Positions 11,255 through 20,699 of a stretch of DNA of 64,000 nucleotides are shown in pieces. How positions within the stretch are numbered: the stretch's first letter is position 1; every line of letters starts with the position of its first letter. The stretch spans positions 620,001-684,000 of the forward strand of contig NZ_CP040889.1 in the NCBI RefSeq assembly GCF_006171285.1, read 5' to 3'. Under the pieces are notes generated by a model, which was not told the DNA's origin, did not search any database, and saw only the letters and a list, made by a program, of their open reading frames with translations. The position numbers were made by a program, and so were the translations under genes. The stretch is from Leclercia adecarboxylata (GTDB lineage: Bacteria > Pseudomonadota > Gammaproteobacteria > Enterobacterales > Enterobacteriaceae).

Positions 11255-11314
11255 TCATTTACGAAGCATGCCTTCGATAAAATCTTTCCAGTTCCCCAGT
11301 TCACGTTCAATCAT
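11255..11314 (-). CDS. ypfM: YpfM, 19-residue small protein
   Basis: An ATG at 11314 opens a 19-codon frame ending in TGA, encoding MIERELGNWKDFIEGMLRK. I recall this as the sequence and position (between acrD and yffB, minus strand) of the experimentally detected E. coli small protein YpfM. GAGAGG ends five bases before the start. The peptide is charged and amphipathic with no membrane segment. Its function is unknown. Retention of the whole peptide within otherwise AT-rich, poorly conserved DNA supports that it is translated. Confidence 0.88.
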   Translation of the reverse strand: MIERELGNWKDFIEGMLRK

Positions 11315-11496
11315 AACTACCTCTCTTATTATTATGGGCCATTCTACGAGAATATATCATCATTGTGAAGACTTTTTAATCAGTGGTACTGCTCTACCCC
11401 CGTTGGTACGACTGGCTTGTAGATAATATGGGTCCTTCTCCATAAATTTTATGTGACCAACTGCAATATTTTGAAATAACCTTAATCGAGGGTGAG

Positions 11497-11613
11497 ATGT
11501 TTATTTACTCCCTGTTCTTACTAAACTTTTTCGCCGTTGGACTTCTATGCGATAAAGATGAAATAATATTCATGACCTGTGCACTATTTATGCCGCGGTT
11601 GAATATTCAATAA
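11497..11613 (+). CDS. Possible 38-residue hydrophobic small protein
   Basis: An ATG at 11497 opens a 38-codon frame closed by TAA at 11611-11613. GAGGGTG lies directly upstream with AGGG four bases from the ATG, a good ribosome site. The peptide begins MFIYSLFLLNFFAVGLLC, a run long enough to span a membrane, followed by DKDE and a second hydrophobic run (IIFMTCALFM). The surrounding 11315-11703 DNA is AT-rich, so a chance hydrophobic frame is quite possible. I do not recognise it. Apart from this and ypfM I see no gene in the 555-base acrD-yffB interval. Confidence 0.3.
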   Translation: MFIYSLFLLNFFAVGLLCDKDEIIFMTCALFMPRLNIQ

Positions 11614-11703
11614 TGTAATAAAACAAATGTGTTATATTTCCGCAAACCTTTAATCATCGAAAATACTGAGCAACTGCCCACTTTTAAGACAAAAGGATTC
11701 ACC

Positions 11704-12060
11704 ATGACCACCCTGTACGGCATCAAAAATTGCGACACCATTAAAAAAGCCCGCCGCTGGCTGGAGCAGAACAACGTTGACTACCGTTTTCACGACTATC
11801 GCGCTGACGGCCTTGATGCTGATTTGATGCAGAAGTTCATCGCCGAGCTCGGCTGGGAAGCCCTGCTGAACACCCGCGGCACCACCTGGCGTAAACTGGA
11901 TGAATCCCTGCGCGCCAGCATCAACAATGCGGACAGCGCCGCGGCGTTAATGCTTGAAATGCCAGCAATCATCAAACGCCCATTGCTCTGGGCGCCCGGT
12001 AAGCCTATGCTGCTGGGTTTCAACGAAAATCAATACCAAACCTATTTTATTGAGGTGTAG
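11704..12060 (+). CDS. yffB: YffB, ArsC/Spx-family thioredoxin-fold protein
   Basis: A 118-residue protein, matching E. coli YffB in length. The ATG at 11704 follows AAGGA. A more upstream in-frame start at 11629 would add 25 non-conserved residues. The ArsC/Spx fold is indicated by [12 protein letters not shown] at the N-terminus (one cysteine, at about residue 10) and the RTKLMNTRG-type loop [10 protein letters not shown], with a KRPLLW segment near the C-terminus. No arsenic operon is nearby and its substrate is uncertain. A glutathione-dependent thiol role has been suggested for the family. It ends three bases before dapE and is almost certainly co-transcribed with it. Confidence 0.93.
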   Translation: MTTLYGIKNCDTIKKARRWLEQNNVDYRFHDYRADGLDADLMQKFIAELGWEALLNTRGTTWRKLDESLRASINNADSAAALMLEMPAIIKRPLLWAPGKPMLLGFNENQYQTYFIEV

Positions 12061-12063
12061 TCT

Positions 12064-13191
12064 ATGTCATGCCCGGTCATTGAGCTGACTCAGCAGCTTA
12101 TTCGCCGCCCTTCCCTGAGCCCCGATGATGCGGGTTGTCAGGCTCTGATGATCGAACGCCTGCGGGCGATTGGTTTTACCGTCGAACCGATGGATTTTGG
12201 CGACACGCAAAATTTCTGGGCCTGGCGCGGTCAGGGTGAAACACTGGCGTTTGCCGGCCATACCGATGTGGTGCCAGCCGGGGATGCCGACCGCTGGATC
12301 AATCCGCCTTTCGAACCGACCATCCGCGACGGCATGCTGTTTGGCCGCGGCGCGGCGGACATGAAAGGCTCCCTGGCGGCGATGGTGGTTGCCGCCGAAC
12401 GTTTCGTGGCGCAATACCCGAACCATAAAGGCCGTCTGGCGTTCTTGATCACCTCTGATGAAGAGGCCAGCGCTAAAAACGGCACCGTGAAGGTGGTTGA
12501 AACGCTGATGGCGCGCAACGAACGTCTGGATTACTGCCTGGTGGGCGAGCCGTCCAGCACCGAAGTGGTGGGTGACGTGGTCAAAAATGGCCGTCGCGGC
12601 TCCATCACCTGTAACCTGACCATTCACGGCGTGCAGGGTCATGTGGCCTATCCGCATCTGGCCGATAACCCGGTACATCGCGCCGCCCCGATGCTCAACG
12701 AGCTGGTCGGGATCGAATGGGATAAGGGCAACGACTATTTCCCGCCAACCAGCATGCAGATTGCCAACATTCAGGCCGGTACCGGCAGCAACAACGTTAT
12801 CCCTGGCGATCTGTTTGTGCAGTTTAACTTCCGCTTCAGCACCGAGCTGACGGACGAGATGATCAAAGCCCGCGTGGTGGCCCTGCTGGAGAAACACCAG
12901 CTGCGCTACAGCATCGACTGGTGGCTGTCCGGCCAGCCGTTCCTGACCGGACGCGGTAAGCTGGTGGATGCGGTGGTTAACGCTATCGCGCACTATAATG
13001 AAATTAAACCGCAACTGCTGACCACTGGCGGAACCTCTGACGGACGCTTTATTGCCCGCATGGGTGCACAGGTGGTCGAACTTGGGCCGGTGAACGCCAC
13101 GATTCATAAAATCAATGAATGCGTGAACGCCGCAGATTTGCAACTGCTGGCCCGTATGTATCAACGTATCATGGAGCAGCTCGTCGCCTGA
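12064..13191 (+). CDS. dapE: Succinyl-diaminopimelate desuccinylase
   Basis: A 375-residue M20-family di-zinc hydrolase, the E. coli length. It converts N-succinyl-LL-diaminopimelate to LL-diaminopimelate and succinate for lysine and peptidoglycan synthesis in the cytosol. Metal and catalytic motifs in order are [34 protein letters not shown] with the catalytic glutamates, the GEPSST loop, and [11 protein letters not shown] carrying the C-terminal histidine. GAGGTG overlapping the yffB end provides the ribosome site. dapA, an earlier step of the same pathway, is 6 kb downstream on the other strand. Confidence 0.97.
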   Translation: MSCPVIELTQQLIRRPSLSPDDAGCQALMIERLRAIGFTVEPMDFGDTQNFWAWRGQGETLAFAGHTDVVPAGDADRWINPPFEPTIRDGMLFGRGAADMKGSLAAMVVAAERFVAQYPNHKGRLAFLITSDEEASAKNGTVKVVETLMARNERLDYCLVGEPSSTEVVGDVVKNGRRGSITCNLTIHGVQGHVAYPHLADNPVHRAAPMLNELVGIEWDKGNDYFPPTSMQIANIQAGTGSNNVIPGDLFVQFNFRFSTELTDEMIKARVVALLEKHQLRYSIDWWLSGQPFLTGRGKLVDAVVNAIAHYNEIKPQLLTTGGTSDGRFIARMGAQVVELGPVNATIHKINECVNAADLQLLARMYQRIMEQLVA

Positions 13192-13217
13192 CGGTTGCCC
13201 CAAAGAAGGATAAGCGA

Positions 13218-13415
13218 ATGGACTGGCTGGCTAAATACTGGTGGATCCTGGTACTGGTTTTTCTGGTAGGCGTGCTGCTGAACGTGATCAAGGATCTCAA
13301 GCGCGTTGACCATAAGAAATTCCTCGCCAACAAACCTGAACTCCCTCCCCACCGTGATTTTAATGACAAGTGGGATGATGAAGACGACTGGCCGAAGAAA
13401 GACCAGAAGAAGTAA
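13218..13415 (+). CDS. ypfN: YpfN, small single-span membrane protein
   Basis: A 65-residue protein (E. coli YpfN about 66). The ATG at 13218 follows AAGGA. One membrane span covers about residues 7-24 ([18 protein letters not shown]). The remainder is a very polar, cytoplasm-like tail rich in Asp, Lys and Trp ([12 protein letters not shown]). It belongs to UPF0370 and has no known function. It lies 26 bases after dapE, probably the last gene of a yffB-dapE-ypfN transcript. Confidence 0.9.
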   Translation: MDWLAKYWWILVLVFLVGVLLNVIKDLKRVDHKKFLANKPELPPHRDFNDKWDDEDDWPKKDQKK

Positions 13416-13420
13416 CGCCT

Positions 13421-13448
13421 TCACCCTCTCCCCGACGGGGAGAGGGTT
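13421..13448. repeat. GC-rich palindrome between ypfN and ypfH
   Basis: Near-perfect palindrome CCCTCTCCCC-GA-CGGGGAGAGGG at 13424-13447. It belongs to the same CCCTCTCCC/GGGAGAGGG family as the palindromes at 2106-2140 and 21211-21250 but lacks their linked terminator. Its place between convergent genes suggests it helps end transcripts. Confidence 0.7.
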
Positions 13449-13453
13449 ATCCG

Positions 13454-14149
13454 CTAAAAGAATTCAACAATATCGTCATCATTCGGCTTGCCGCCGCTGA
13501 GCGCTTCATCGAAGTAGTGTTTCGGCACGGTATACCGCAGGTGATCCAGCGCAAACTGAACGCTGCGATCGTCAATGGCGTGGCCCAGATCGTCGACAAT
13601 ATCCAGCGTCACATCGCCCCCTGCGCGGATCAGCGCTTCCTGAGCGGCAACCGCATGGGAAAGCTCGATCACGCGATCTTCCCCGCCGTGGATCAGATGG
13701 ATAGTGGTCTTCGTGGTCGCCTGCTCGGGCAAGGTCGCATAGCGACCGTTGAAAGCAATCACCCGTGAGACCAGACCCGGCTCCGCCTTTACGCTCTCCA
13801 GCGCCATGATCGCGCCCTGAGAAAAACCAATCAGCGCGGTGGCATCTGACTTCACCCCGCTCTGCTGCTGCCAGTAACGCACCGTTTCGACAAAGGTCGG
13901 CATGATGGCATCCACCCGCCCCTGACGGCTCTCTTCGGTCACGTCCTGCACCGAAAACCACTGGCGACCGTTCGGGCCGCACGGCTGTGGACCGCCCACG
14001 CTGACCACCAGAGCGTCGGGAAACAGCGGCGCAAACCAGCTGCCAACCTGCCCCATATTGACCGGGTTATCGCCGACGCCATGAAACAGCAGCAGCAGCT
14101 GTTTGGCCGGTTTATCGGGGCTCTGGACAACAAAATGGTCATGTTTCAT
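13454..14149 (-). CDS. ypfH: YpfH, carboxylesterase/phospholipase-type alpha/beta hydrolase
   Basis: A 231-residue cytosolic hydrolase of the abhydrolase_2 type. The oxyanion region is LLLLFHGVGDN at about 18-28, the nucleophile elbow is IGFSQGAIMAL, the acid lies in HGGEDRVI and the histidine in DLGHAID, completing the Ser-Asp-His triad. No signal peptide is present. E. coli YpfH has shown esterase activity in general substrate screens, and its natural substrate is unknown. The ATG at 14149 follows GGAG. It is convergent with ypfN and about 75 bases downstream of tmcA on the same strand. Confidence 0.92.
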   Translation of the reverse strand: MKHDHFVVQSPDKPAKQLLLLFHGVGDNPVNMGQVGSWFAPLFPDALVVSVGGPQPCGPNGRQWFSVQDVTEESRQGRVDAIMPTFVETVRYWQQQSGVKSDATALIGFSQGAIMALESVKAEPGLVSRVIAFNGRYATLPEQATTKTTIHLIHGGEDRVIELSHAVAAQEALIRAGGDVTLDIVDDLGHAIDDRSVQFALDHLRYTVPKHYFDEALSGGKPNDDDIVEFF

Positions 14150-14222
14150 GGCAGTCTCCTTAATTGATAAACGGGATTCTACGCCTGACAGGCAGAATGA
14201 ACATGCCAGTTTACTGATGAAG

Positions 14223-16232
14223 TCATTGAAAAAATTGCCATTGCAAAACAGTCTGTTTCAGCTCCTGACAGCGAGGGTTGTCCAGCTGCGCCAGCGCCTG
14301 GCCCGCCTCGCTGCGCAGATAGCTCAGCAGCGCCTTGCGCCCGCTCAGCCCCAACAGTTGGCTCAGGTCGCTGTCGTCCATGCCCTGCCCGATTTTGCCC
14401 CGCAGGCCGGTCAGCGGCAGATCCGCCGTGTTCAGCAATCGCGTCAGACTGGCGAGCGATGCCGTGAGCGGGCGGTGCGCAAAAGCAAACCCGGCCAGCT
14501 CCAGCCAGTCATCATCATTAAGGGTAGCTTCCCCTGCAGGCTGTACCGGGATCTTTTCACCGTTCCAGCGCTCAATTACCGCAGCATCGCGGCACAGCCG
14601 ATGATGCTCACGCTGGCACAGCGCCTGCCCCGCCGCGCTGAGCGGCAGGATCGCCATCGCGGTGAAGCAGCCACTGCTGGCTTCGCGGTGACTTCCCATG
14701 CGTACCAGCACAAATCCACAGCGCTGCCAGAAGCGCCACAGCTCGTCGGTGTAGCCGAAGCTGACGGAAAGGTAGTCGAGGCTCTCCTGCTGGCGGCTAC
14801 TGGCCACCAGCGCCTGACCAATGCCTTCACGCTGGCGGGCAGGATGGACGGCCACCCGGGTTACCCGTCGGGCGGTGAGCGTCGCCGCCTGAGGTGAGCC
14901 GCCGTGGGCTGCTAAAGATTGCGCCACCAGATTGCCGCGCGGACGCCGGTAGCCCGCCCACACCGCCTGGCTGAGCGTCGGGCTCAGACCGCCCTCCTCC
15001 ACCAGCCACAGCGCGCCGCAGACGCTCTCCCCGGCGCGGGCGACGGCAAAATGCTGCCCGGGGGCATCCATCATGCGCCGCAGATCCAAGGGTGACGTTC
15101 GGTAGTGGGCGGCGCAGAGCAGTTTGTAGACGGCGGTCGGCAGCGCGGGCTCGCGGCTCCAGGCCTCATGCTCCAGCGGCATATAACTGATTCCGCCCTG
15201 CGGAACGCGGTCGTCGGGCTCATCATCAAACAGCAGGACATCCGCAATAATGCGCTCCAGCGGACAGCCTGCGGCCCAGCGCACCGGGGCGGAGAGCGTG
15301 AAGTAACGCAGCCCGGCAAAACGGGCGCAGAATTTCAGTAAAAAGCCCCGGCCGGTGCCTTCGTAGCCCTGCACCGTAGTGGTGAGCAGAACGCGGGGGA
15401 AGCGCGTCACCAGCCGCTCCAGCAGCGGGCCGGGAATGGCTGCCGCCTCATCGACAATCAGCCAGTCGGCGTGCAGATCCGAAGCCAGCAGCGCATCCGG
15501 GGCTATAAAGTGGTAGCGCTCGCCGCCAAAGCGGGCAATGACCTCCGTCGCCGCTCTGGCGGGGGCGGTGACAATGGCGTTGCCGGCAATGCGCTGCAAC
15601 AGCATGCCCGCCAGCGCCGATTTGCCGCGCCCGCGCGGGGCGGTCACGGCGGCGACGCCTTCGGGCATCGTCATGAGTTGGTCGAGAACAGCCGCCTGCT
15701 CGCTCTGCGGTTCGCCGCTGGCCGGGTGCCAGGCGGGTGCCGGTGCGGATGGCGTAAAGCTAAAAGGCTCGCCCTGCTGCCAGCGTAATACCAGCGGATC
15801 GCGCAGGATGTGGCGGCAGAAGCGGTGAATAAAACGCGGCGTGGGGATGGGCTGCGGGCTGTCGCTCCAGCGCAGTGAATCCTGGTCGGATTCCTGCGGC
15901 CAGCGCGCCAGATCGGGCGTGAGTAATACCAGCACGCTTCCGGCACGCAGCGTGCCCGCCACGGCGGCAAACGCCGAGACCTCAAAGCCCTGTCGGGCAT
16001 CGAAGATAGCGTGCAGAAACTCGCGGCCCAGCAGTTGATGCAGCGCCTGCGGCGCGCAGGAAGGCAATTGCGGAGCGTCAGGGCCAATCCACAGCCAGTC
16101 CCCGGGATAGTGCCCTTTCAGCAGCAGCGCCTGCTGCTGCGTCCAGATGTCATCTCCGCTCAGCACCAGCAGCCGCCGGTGCCCCTCCCGCGCCAGTTGT
16201 TCAGGCAGGCCTGATAAATTCATCCCTGACAT
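14223..16232 (-). CDS. tmcA: tRNA(Met) cytidine acetyltransferase TmcA
   Basis: A 669-residue RNA helicase/acetyltransferase (E. coli TmcA 671). It makes N4-acetylcytidine at the wobble position of elongator tRNA(Met), using acetyl-CoA and ATP. Domain order is an N-terminal DUF1726-like part, a helicase domain with Walker A in APRGRGKSALAG and Walker B IVDEAAAIPG, a TVQGYEGTGRGF motif, then a GNAT domain (VTRVAVHPARQREGIGQALV, with the acetyl-CoA loop) and a tRNA-binding tail. Two starts are close (ATG at 16232 and at 16223) and neither has a strong ribosome site. The gene begins six bases after the ypfJ stop, so translational coupling is likely. Confidence 0.94.
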   Translation of the reverse strand: MSGMNLSGLPEQLAREGHRRLLVLSGDDIWTQQQALLLKGHYPGDWLWIGPDAPQLPSCAPQALHQLLGREFLHAIFDARQGFEVSAFAAVAGTLRAGSVLVLLTPDLARWPQESDQDSLRWSDSPQPIPTPRFIHRFCRHILRDPLVLRWQQGEPFSFTPSAPAPAWHPASGEPQSEQAAVLDQLMTMPEGVAAVTAPRGRGKSALAGMLLQRIAGNAIVTAPARAATEVIARFGGERYHFIAPDALLASDLHADWLIVDEAAAIPGPLLERLVTRFPRVLLTTTVQGYEGTGRGFLLKFCARFAGLRYFTLSAPVRWAAGCPLERIIADVLLFDDEPDDRVPQGGISYMPLEHEAWSREPALPTAVYKLLCAAHYRTSPLDLRRMMDAPGQHFAVARAGESVCGALWLVEEGGLSPTLSQAVWAGYRRPRGNLVAQSLAAHGGSPQAATLTARRVTRVAVHPARQREGIGQALVASSRQQESLDYLSVSFGYTDELWRFWQRCGFVLVRMGSHREASSGCFTAMAILPLSAAGQALCQREHHRLCRDAAVIERWNGEKIPVQPAGEATLNDDDWLELAGFAFAHRPLTASLASLTRLLNTADLPLTGLRGKIGQGMDDSDLSQLLGLSGRKALLSYLRSEAGQALAQLDNPRCQELKQTVLQWQFFQ

Positions 16233-16238
16233 TGAGGA

Positions 16239-17108
16239 TCAGATTGCCTTGCCGAAGGTATTGCATTGCGCCGGATCGCCGCCGTCAAAACCTTTTTTGA
16301 ACCAGCTGTAGCGCTGTTCCGACGTGCCGTGGGTAAAGCTGTCCGGCACGACGTGACCCTGACTTTGCTTTTGCAAACGGTCATCGCCAATGGCGTGGGC
16401 GGCGTTAAGTGCCTCTTCCAGATCGCCCGCTTCCAGCACCCCCTCCTGCTGCATACTGTGGCCCCAGACGCCGGCAAAGCAGTCGGCCTGCAGTTCCATG
16501 CGCACTGACAGGGCGTTCACTTCTTTCTCGCTGGCATTCTGCTGGAGCTGGCGGACTTTAGGCTCAATCCCGAGCAGTTTTTGCACGTGATGACCCACTT
16601 CATGGGCGATGACGTAGCCCTGGGCAAAGTCGCCGTCGGCGCCCAGTTTGCGTTTCATGTCATCGTAGAAGGAGAGATCGATATAGACGGTAGAATCAGC
16701 AGGACAGTAGAACGGCCCCATCACCGATTGCCCGGTACCGCAGCCGGTGCGCGTGGCGCCGCGATACATCACCAGCTTCGGCTGCTGGTAGGTCCGGCCC
16801 ATTTTGTCGAACAGCTGGCCCCAGGTATCTTCCGTTGTAGCGAGGATCACCGAGGTAAACTTCGCCGCTTCATCTTCGTTCGGGCTGATGGATCGCGGAG
16901 ACTGATACTGTTGCTGCTGCATCGGTTGCCCGGTCAGCAGCCCGCTGAGGTCGACGCCGTAGTAGCCCGCCACCACCACAACCAGCAGGATAATGATGCC
17001 GCCCTTGCCGCCAGGTAAACGAAAACCCGGGCCGCCCATGGATGGGCCACCGCCGCCACTACGTCTGTCTTCTACATTGTCGCTTTCGCGACGTCCTTGC
17101 CAACGCAT
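16239..17108 (-). CDS. ypfJ: YpfJ, membrane-anchored putative zinc metallopeptidase
   Basis: A 289-residue protein (E. coli YpfJ 287) of the neutral zinc metallopeptidase family PF04228. The ATG at 17108 follows GAGG and opens with the conserved [17 protein letters not shown] Gly-rich basic stretch leads into one membrane span (about 37-52, [16 protein letters not shown]). The catalytic motif HEVGHHVQ is preceded by DFAQGYVIA, with [10 protein letters not shown] as the likely third-ligand region. The bulk of the protein, including the active site, should face the periplasm. The biological substrate is unknown. It is directly upstream of, and probably co-transcribed with, tmcA. Confidence 0.92.
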   Translation of the reverse strand: MRWQGRRESDNVEDRRSGGGGPSMGGPGFRLPGGKGGIIILLVVVVAGYYGVDLSGLLTGQPMQQQQYQSPRSISPNEDEAAKFTSVILATTEDTWGQLFDKMGRTYQQPKLVMYRGATRTGCGTGQSVMGPFYCPADSTVYIDLSFYDDMKRKLGADGDFAQGYVIAHEVGHHVQKLLGIEPKVRQLQQNASEKEVNALSVRMELQADCFAGVWGHSMQQEGVLEAGDLEEALNAAHAIGDDRLQKQSQGHVVPDSFTHGTSEQRYSWFKKGFDGGDPAQCNTFGKAI

Positions 17109-17231
17109 AACCACCTCGAAAAATATCATCCTAATAATAGGTAGATCGTAGGCGGTTCGGGACAAGATTACCACTGGAAACAGGGGTGAGATGCCAGAGG
17201 ACCTTTCGCTCCCCTGGCAGAAAAGGCAGGA

Positions 17232-17945
17232 TTAGTCGAGATTGACGCCCAGACGGTGGGCAACGGCTTCATACGCTTCGATTACGCCGCCGAGGCTTTG
17301 GCGGAAGCGGTCTTTGTCCATTTTATCCAGGGTCTCTTTGTCCCACAGGCGGCTGCCGTCCGGGGAGAATTCATCACCCAGCACCACCTCGCCTTTATAC
17401 AGTCCGAATTCCAGTTTGAAGTCGACCAGGATCAGGCCCGCGTCGTCAAACAGCTTCTTCAGCACGTCGTTGGCTTTGTAGGTCAGTTCCTGCATGCGCG
17501 CCAGGTTCTCTTTGCTCACCCAGCCAAAGGTTTCGCAGTAAGATTCGTTGACCATCGGATCGTGCATGGCGTCGTTTTTCAGGAACAGGTCGAACAGCGG
17601 CGGATTCAGCTCGATACCCTCTTCGATACCCAGACGCTTCACCAGGGAGCCCGCGGCGCGGTTACGAACGACACATTCGACCGGCACCATATCCAGCTTC
17701 TTCACCAGACACTCCGTATCGGACAGCAACGCTTCCATCTGCGTCGGGATGCCCGCTTCTTCCAGCTTGCTCATAATGAAGTGGTTGAACTTGTTGTTCA
17801 CCATCCCTTTACGGTCAAACTGCTCAATGCGCGCGCCATCTCCTGCTGACGTATCATTGCGGAACTCGAGCACCAACAGATCCGGGTTTTCCGTGCTGTA
17901 TACGGTTTTCGCTTTGCCACGATACAACTCAGCTTGCTTCTGCAT
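17232..17945 (-). CDS. purC: Phosphoribosylaminoimidazole-succinocarboxamide synthase (SAICAR synthetase)
   Basis: A 237-residue enzyme, the E. coli PurC length. It ligates CAIR and aspartate with ATP to give SAICAR in de novo purine synthesis. Visible features are the N-terminal [11 protein letters not shown] loop, RNDTSAGDG, the conserved [24 protein letters not shown] and the [12 protein letters not shown] motif that binds substrate and metal. The ATG at 17945 has AGGAG about eight bases upstream. The gene stands alone behind its own PurR-type operator, and a terminator isolates it from bamC. Confidence 0.97.
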   Translation of the reverse strand: MQKQAELYRGKAKTVYSTENPDLLVLEFRNDTSAGDGARIEQFDRKGMVNNKFNHFIMSKLEEAGIPTQMEALLSDTECLVKKLDMVPVECVVRNRAAGSLVKRLGIEEGIELNPPLFDLFLKNDAMHDPMVNESYCETFGWVSKENLARMQELTYKANDVLKKLFDDAGLILVDFKLEFGLYKGEVVLGDEFSPDGSRLWDKETLDKMDKDRFRQSLGGVIEAYEAVAHRLGVNLD

Positions 17946-17989
17946 CTTAATTACTCCTGGTGTGATGATTTGTGTTCAAAACTGGAGAT

Positions 17990-18018
17990 ATTATGCCACG
18001 CACACGTTTGCGTAGCAC
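17990..18018 (-). promoter_or_regulatory. purC promoter with PurR operator
   Basis: ACGCACACGTTTGCGT at 17998-18013 matches the PurR consensus ACGCAAACGTTTGCGT at 15 of 16 positions. On the minus strand CATAAT (17990-17995) is a good -10, with a weak -35 near 18013-18018, so the operator lies between the two elements. PurR repression of purC is established in E. coli. Confidence 0.88.
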
Positions 18019-18026
18019 GAAAATTA

Positions 18027-18051
18027 AAAGGGCTGGAGTAACCAGCCCTTT
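18027..18051. terminator. Intrinsic terminator downstream of bamC
   Basis: Stem AAAGGGCTGG-AGTAA-CCAGCCCTTT with T-rich tails on both strands. It starts four bases after the bamC stop and precedes the purC promoter. Confidence 0.85.
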
Positions 18052-18054
18052 TTT

Positions 18055-19089
18055 TTACTTGCTGAAGGCTGCCTGGAGGACAGCGACCAGCGCATCGTTC
18101 TGCGACTGGGTCAGCGTATGGCCTTTCGGATCGATAAACTGCAGGCTGCTACGGTTATCCAGGTCGCCGACCTGAAGTTTGTAATCGCCAGAAGAGAGTC
18201 CCGGATCGCGTACGCCCAGCGCTTCCCAACTGCTGTCAGACAGCGGCTTGTAGGTGAGCGTCACGCTGCCCGTTGAACGGGTGCTGTCGGTTACTTTCAT
18301 GCCGACGCGCTCAAGGGTGGATGGCAGACGCTGCCAGACCTGGTTGAACGGACCACGCACCACCAGCATTGGCAGACCAGTATCGTCGGCAGCGCTCTGC
18401 ACGTCGAAGGTCGCGCCATTGCGGCTCTGAGCGGCATTGGCAGCGTCGGTGGCGTTCTTGTCGAGACCCGCAGCAATGACGTTAAGCAGTTCGGTGCTGT
18501 AACGCTGCATGGATGCCGCGTCTGCAACCGGTTTGCCCGCCTGCTCCAGGTTCAGCAGTTTAACCACCACCGCCTGCTGATAACCCTGAGGTTTAACAGA
18601 GACTTGATAGCGTCCACGGTACTGTTGATCTTCGTCCAGACGGTTCCATTCGATCCAGTCTGTCGACAGCGTCTGGCTGGCGTCGTCGCGCTGAGTAATC
18701 GCGTAGTTCTTCGACTGAAGGACGCTAACCACCTGCGGCCACAGCGTGGCGTTACGCGCGCTTTCAACCTGCAGCGTTGCGGTATCGCCAGTGAACTGAG
18801 TACGCGCCCCGCTCACCAGCGCCAGAGGCTGTGCTGGCGGACGAATATCAAGCGCTTTGCCTACCGCGCCGCTGCCGTTGGTGACCGGAATGTTGTAGTC
18901 GCCATTCTGAATCGGCAGGATCATGCCAGCAGGTGCATGAAGTTCAGCAAGCGGCGCGGCATCCAGATAGGATTCGTCACCACTCACCTGGCGCTTGTAG
19001 CGTGAATCTGAGCTACAGGCCGCGAGCAGCATAACAAGCGAAACACCCGCAACCTTCGCCAGGCGCGACTTCTGTACTGAGTAAGCCAT
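18055..19089 (-). CDS. bamC: Outer membrane assembly lipoprotein BamC
   Basis: A 344-residue lipoprotein of the BAM beta-barrel insertion complex (BamABCDE), anchored in the outer membrane. The ATG at 19089 follows GGGAG. The signal peptide ends in the lipobox LLAAC with the acylated cysteine at residue 25. A long unstructured segment ([19 protein letters not shown]...) that binds BamD is followed by two helix-grip domains. The sequence is nearly collinear with E. coli BamC (344). It is 16 bases downstream of dapA, in the known dapA-bamC operon. Confidence 0.96.
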   Translation of the reverse strand: MAYSVQKSRLAKVAGVSLVMLLAACSSDSRYKRQVSGDESYLDAAPLAELHAPAGMILPIQNGDYNIPVTNGSGAVGKALDIRPPAQPLALVSGARTQFTGDTATLQVESARNATLWPQVVSVLQSKNYAITQRDDASQTLSTDWIEWNRLDEDQQYRGRYQVSVKPQGYQQAVVVKLLNLEQAGKPVADAASMQRYSTELLNVIAAGLDKNATDAANAAQSRNGATFDVQSAADDTGLPMLVVRGPFNQVWQRLPSTLERVGMKVTDSTRSTGSVTLTYKPLSDSSWEALGVRDPGLSSGDYKLQVGDLDNRSSLQFIDPKGHTLTQSQNDALVAVLQAAFSK

Positions 19090-19105
19090 CAAATCTCCCT
19101 AAACT

Positions 19106-19984
19106 TTACAGCAGACCGGCATGCTTAAGCGCGCTCGTGACCGTTTCGCGACCGTGGTCGGTAATCGGGGTCATTGGCAGGCGCAGCGTATCGGTCGCTA
19201 CAAGTCCCAACTCCTTACATGCCCATTTCACTGGGATCGGATTGGGTTCGACAAATAATTTGTTGTGCAGCGGCATCAGACGCTGGTTAATCAAGCGTGC
19301 TTCATGGAAATGACCGGCCGCAGCCAGTTTACACATTTCAGCCATATCGCGGGCTGCAACGTTGGAGGTCACGGAAATCACGCCGTGGCCACCGAGCTGC
19401 ATAAAGTCCAGCGAGGTCGCATCATCGCCACTCAGCAGAATAAAGTCGTCTGAAACCAGCTCTTTGATCTGATGAACGCGGCTTAAGTTCCCGGTCGCCT
19501 CTTTAATACCGATAATATTTTTTACTTTCGCGAGGCGGCCTACCGTTTCTGGCAGCATATCGCAGCCAGTGCGCGACGGCACATTATACAGAATTTGTGG
19601 CAAGTCAGTATGTTCAGCGATGGCTTTGAAATGCTGGAACAAACCTTCCTGGGTCGGGCGGTTGTAGTATGGCGTGACCGTCAGGCAGCCTACCACACCA
19701 CTGTCGTTAAAACGCTGGGTCAGGCTGATGGCTTCCGCGGTCGCGTTGGCGCCCGTACCGGCGATAACCGGGATACGCCCGTCAGCCAGTTCGAGAGTCA
19801 TCATGACCACTTCGCCATGCTCTTCATGGCTCAACGTTGCAGATTCACCGGTAGTCCCTACCGAAACAATCGCCGAGGTTCCGCTGGCGACATGATAATC
19901 AATCAGTTTCTTCAGGCTTGACCGGCAGACATTACCTTTCTCATCCATCGGTGTAACAAGCGCGACAATACTTCCCGTGAACAT
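19106..19984 (-). CDS. dapA: 4-hydroxy-tetrahydrodipicolinate synthase
   Basis: A 292-residue TIM-barrel aldolase (same length in E. coli) that condenses pyruvate with aspartate semialdehyde, the first committed step to lysine and diaminopimelate. Motifs include [14 protein letters not shown], the [11 protein letters not shown] loop with the catalytic tyrosine, and [12 protein letters not shown] carrying the Schiff-base lysine at about 161. AGGA lies about seven bases upstream of the ATG at 19984. It is divergent from gcvR. Confidence 0.97.
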   Translation of the reverse strand: MFTGSIVALVTPMDEKGNVCRSSLKKLIDYHVASGTSAIVSVGTTGESATLSHEEHGEVVMMTLELADGRIPVIAGTGANATAEAISLTQRFNDSGVVGCLTVTPYYNRPTQEGLFQHFKAIAEHTDLPQILYNVPSRTGCDMLPETVGRLAKVKNIIGIKEATGNLSRVHQIKELVSDDFILLSGDDATSLDFMQLGGHGVISVTSNVAARDMAEMCKLAAAGHFHEARLINQRLMPLHNKLFVEPNPIPVKWACKELGLVATDTLRLPMTPITDHGRETVTSALKHAGLL

Positions 19985-20129
19985 GGGCCATCCTCTGTGC
20001 GTACAAGAGCCTCAATGGTACGTTTGGTGCTGTAATAAAAGCAAGCGACGTGAGGCCTCCAGGTTATTGTATGCCGGTTTTTTTTATGCTTTCCTTAGAA
20101 AGACTAAACCACGCAAAGGAAGAACAGGT

Positions 20130-20699
20130 TTGACAACCTCATCACAACATTACCTGGTTATCACTGCGCTGGGTGCCGACAGGCCGGGGATCGTGAACAC
20201 CATCACCCGCCACGTCAGTAGCTGCGGCTGCAATATCGAAGACAGCCGCCTGGCGATGCTGGGTGAAGAGTTTACCTTCATCATGCTGCTTTCCGGGTCG
20301 TGGAATGCGATCACCTTAATTGAATCGACCCTGCCGTTAAAAGGCGCAGAGTTGGATCTGCTGATCGTGATGAAGCGCACCACCGCGCGCCCGCAGCCGG
20401 CCCTGCCCGCCACCGTATGGGTGCAGGTGGAAGTGACGGACTCCCCGCATTTAATCGAACGCTTTACCGCCCTGTTTGACAGCCACCAGATGAATATCGC
20501 TGAGCTGGTTTCGCGTACTCAGCCGGGTGAAGTCGGCACCGTGCCTAAACTGTTTATTCAGATCACCGCGCACAGCCCGGCGTCGCGCGATGCGTCAAAT
20601 ATCGAGCAAGCGTTCAAAGCCCTCTGTACAGAACTGAATGCGCAAGGCAGTATTAACGTCGTCAATTATTCCCAGCATGAACAGGATGGAGTTGAGTAA
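20130..20699 (+). CDS. gcvR: Glycine cleavage system transcriptional repressor GcvR
   Basis: A 189-residue protein with two ACT domains (E. coli GcvR 190). It binds glycine and forms a complex with GcvA to repress the gcvTHP operon. ACT hallmarks are VITALGADRPGIVNTITRHV near the N-terminus and DSPHLIERFTALFDSHQMNI in the second half. The proposed start is TTG at 20130, with AAGGA nine bases upstream, which aligns with the E. coli N-terminus (TLSSQHYLVITALG-like). Longer in-frame starts reach back to 19977 but add non-conserved residues across the dapA promoter. Its stop overlaps the bcp start as TAATG. Confidence 0.92.
   Translation: MTTSSQHYLVITALGADRPGIVNTITRHVSSCGCNIEDSRLAMLGEEFTFIMLLSGSWNAITLIESTLPLKGAELDLLIVMKRTTARPQPALPATVWVQVEVTDSPHLIERFTALFDSHQMNIAELVSRTQPGEVGTVPKLFIQITAHSPASRDASNIEQAFKALCTELNAQGSINVVNYSQHEQDGVE

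Noticed and set aside
12067..13203. 378-codon minus-strand frame inside dapE
   Set aside because: Antisense shadow; dapE carries all metal-binding motifs.
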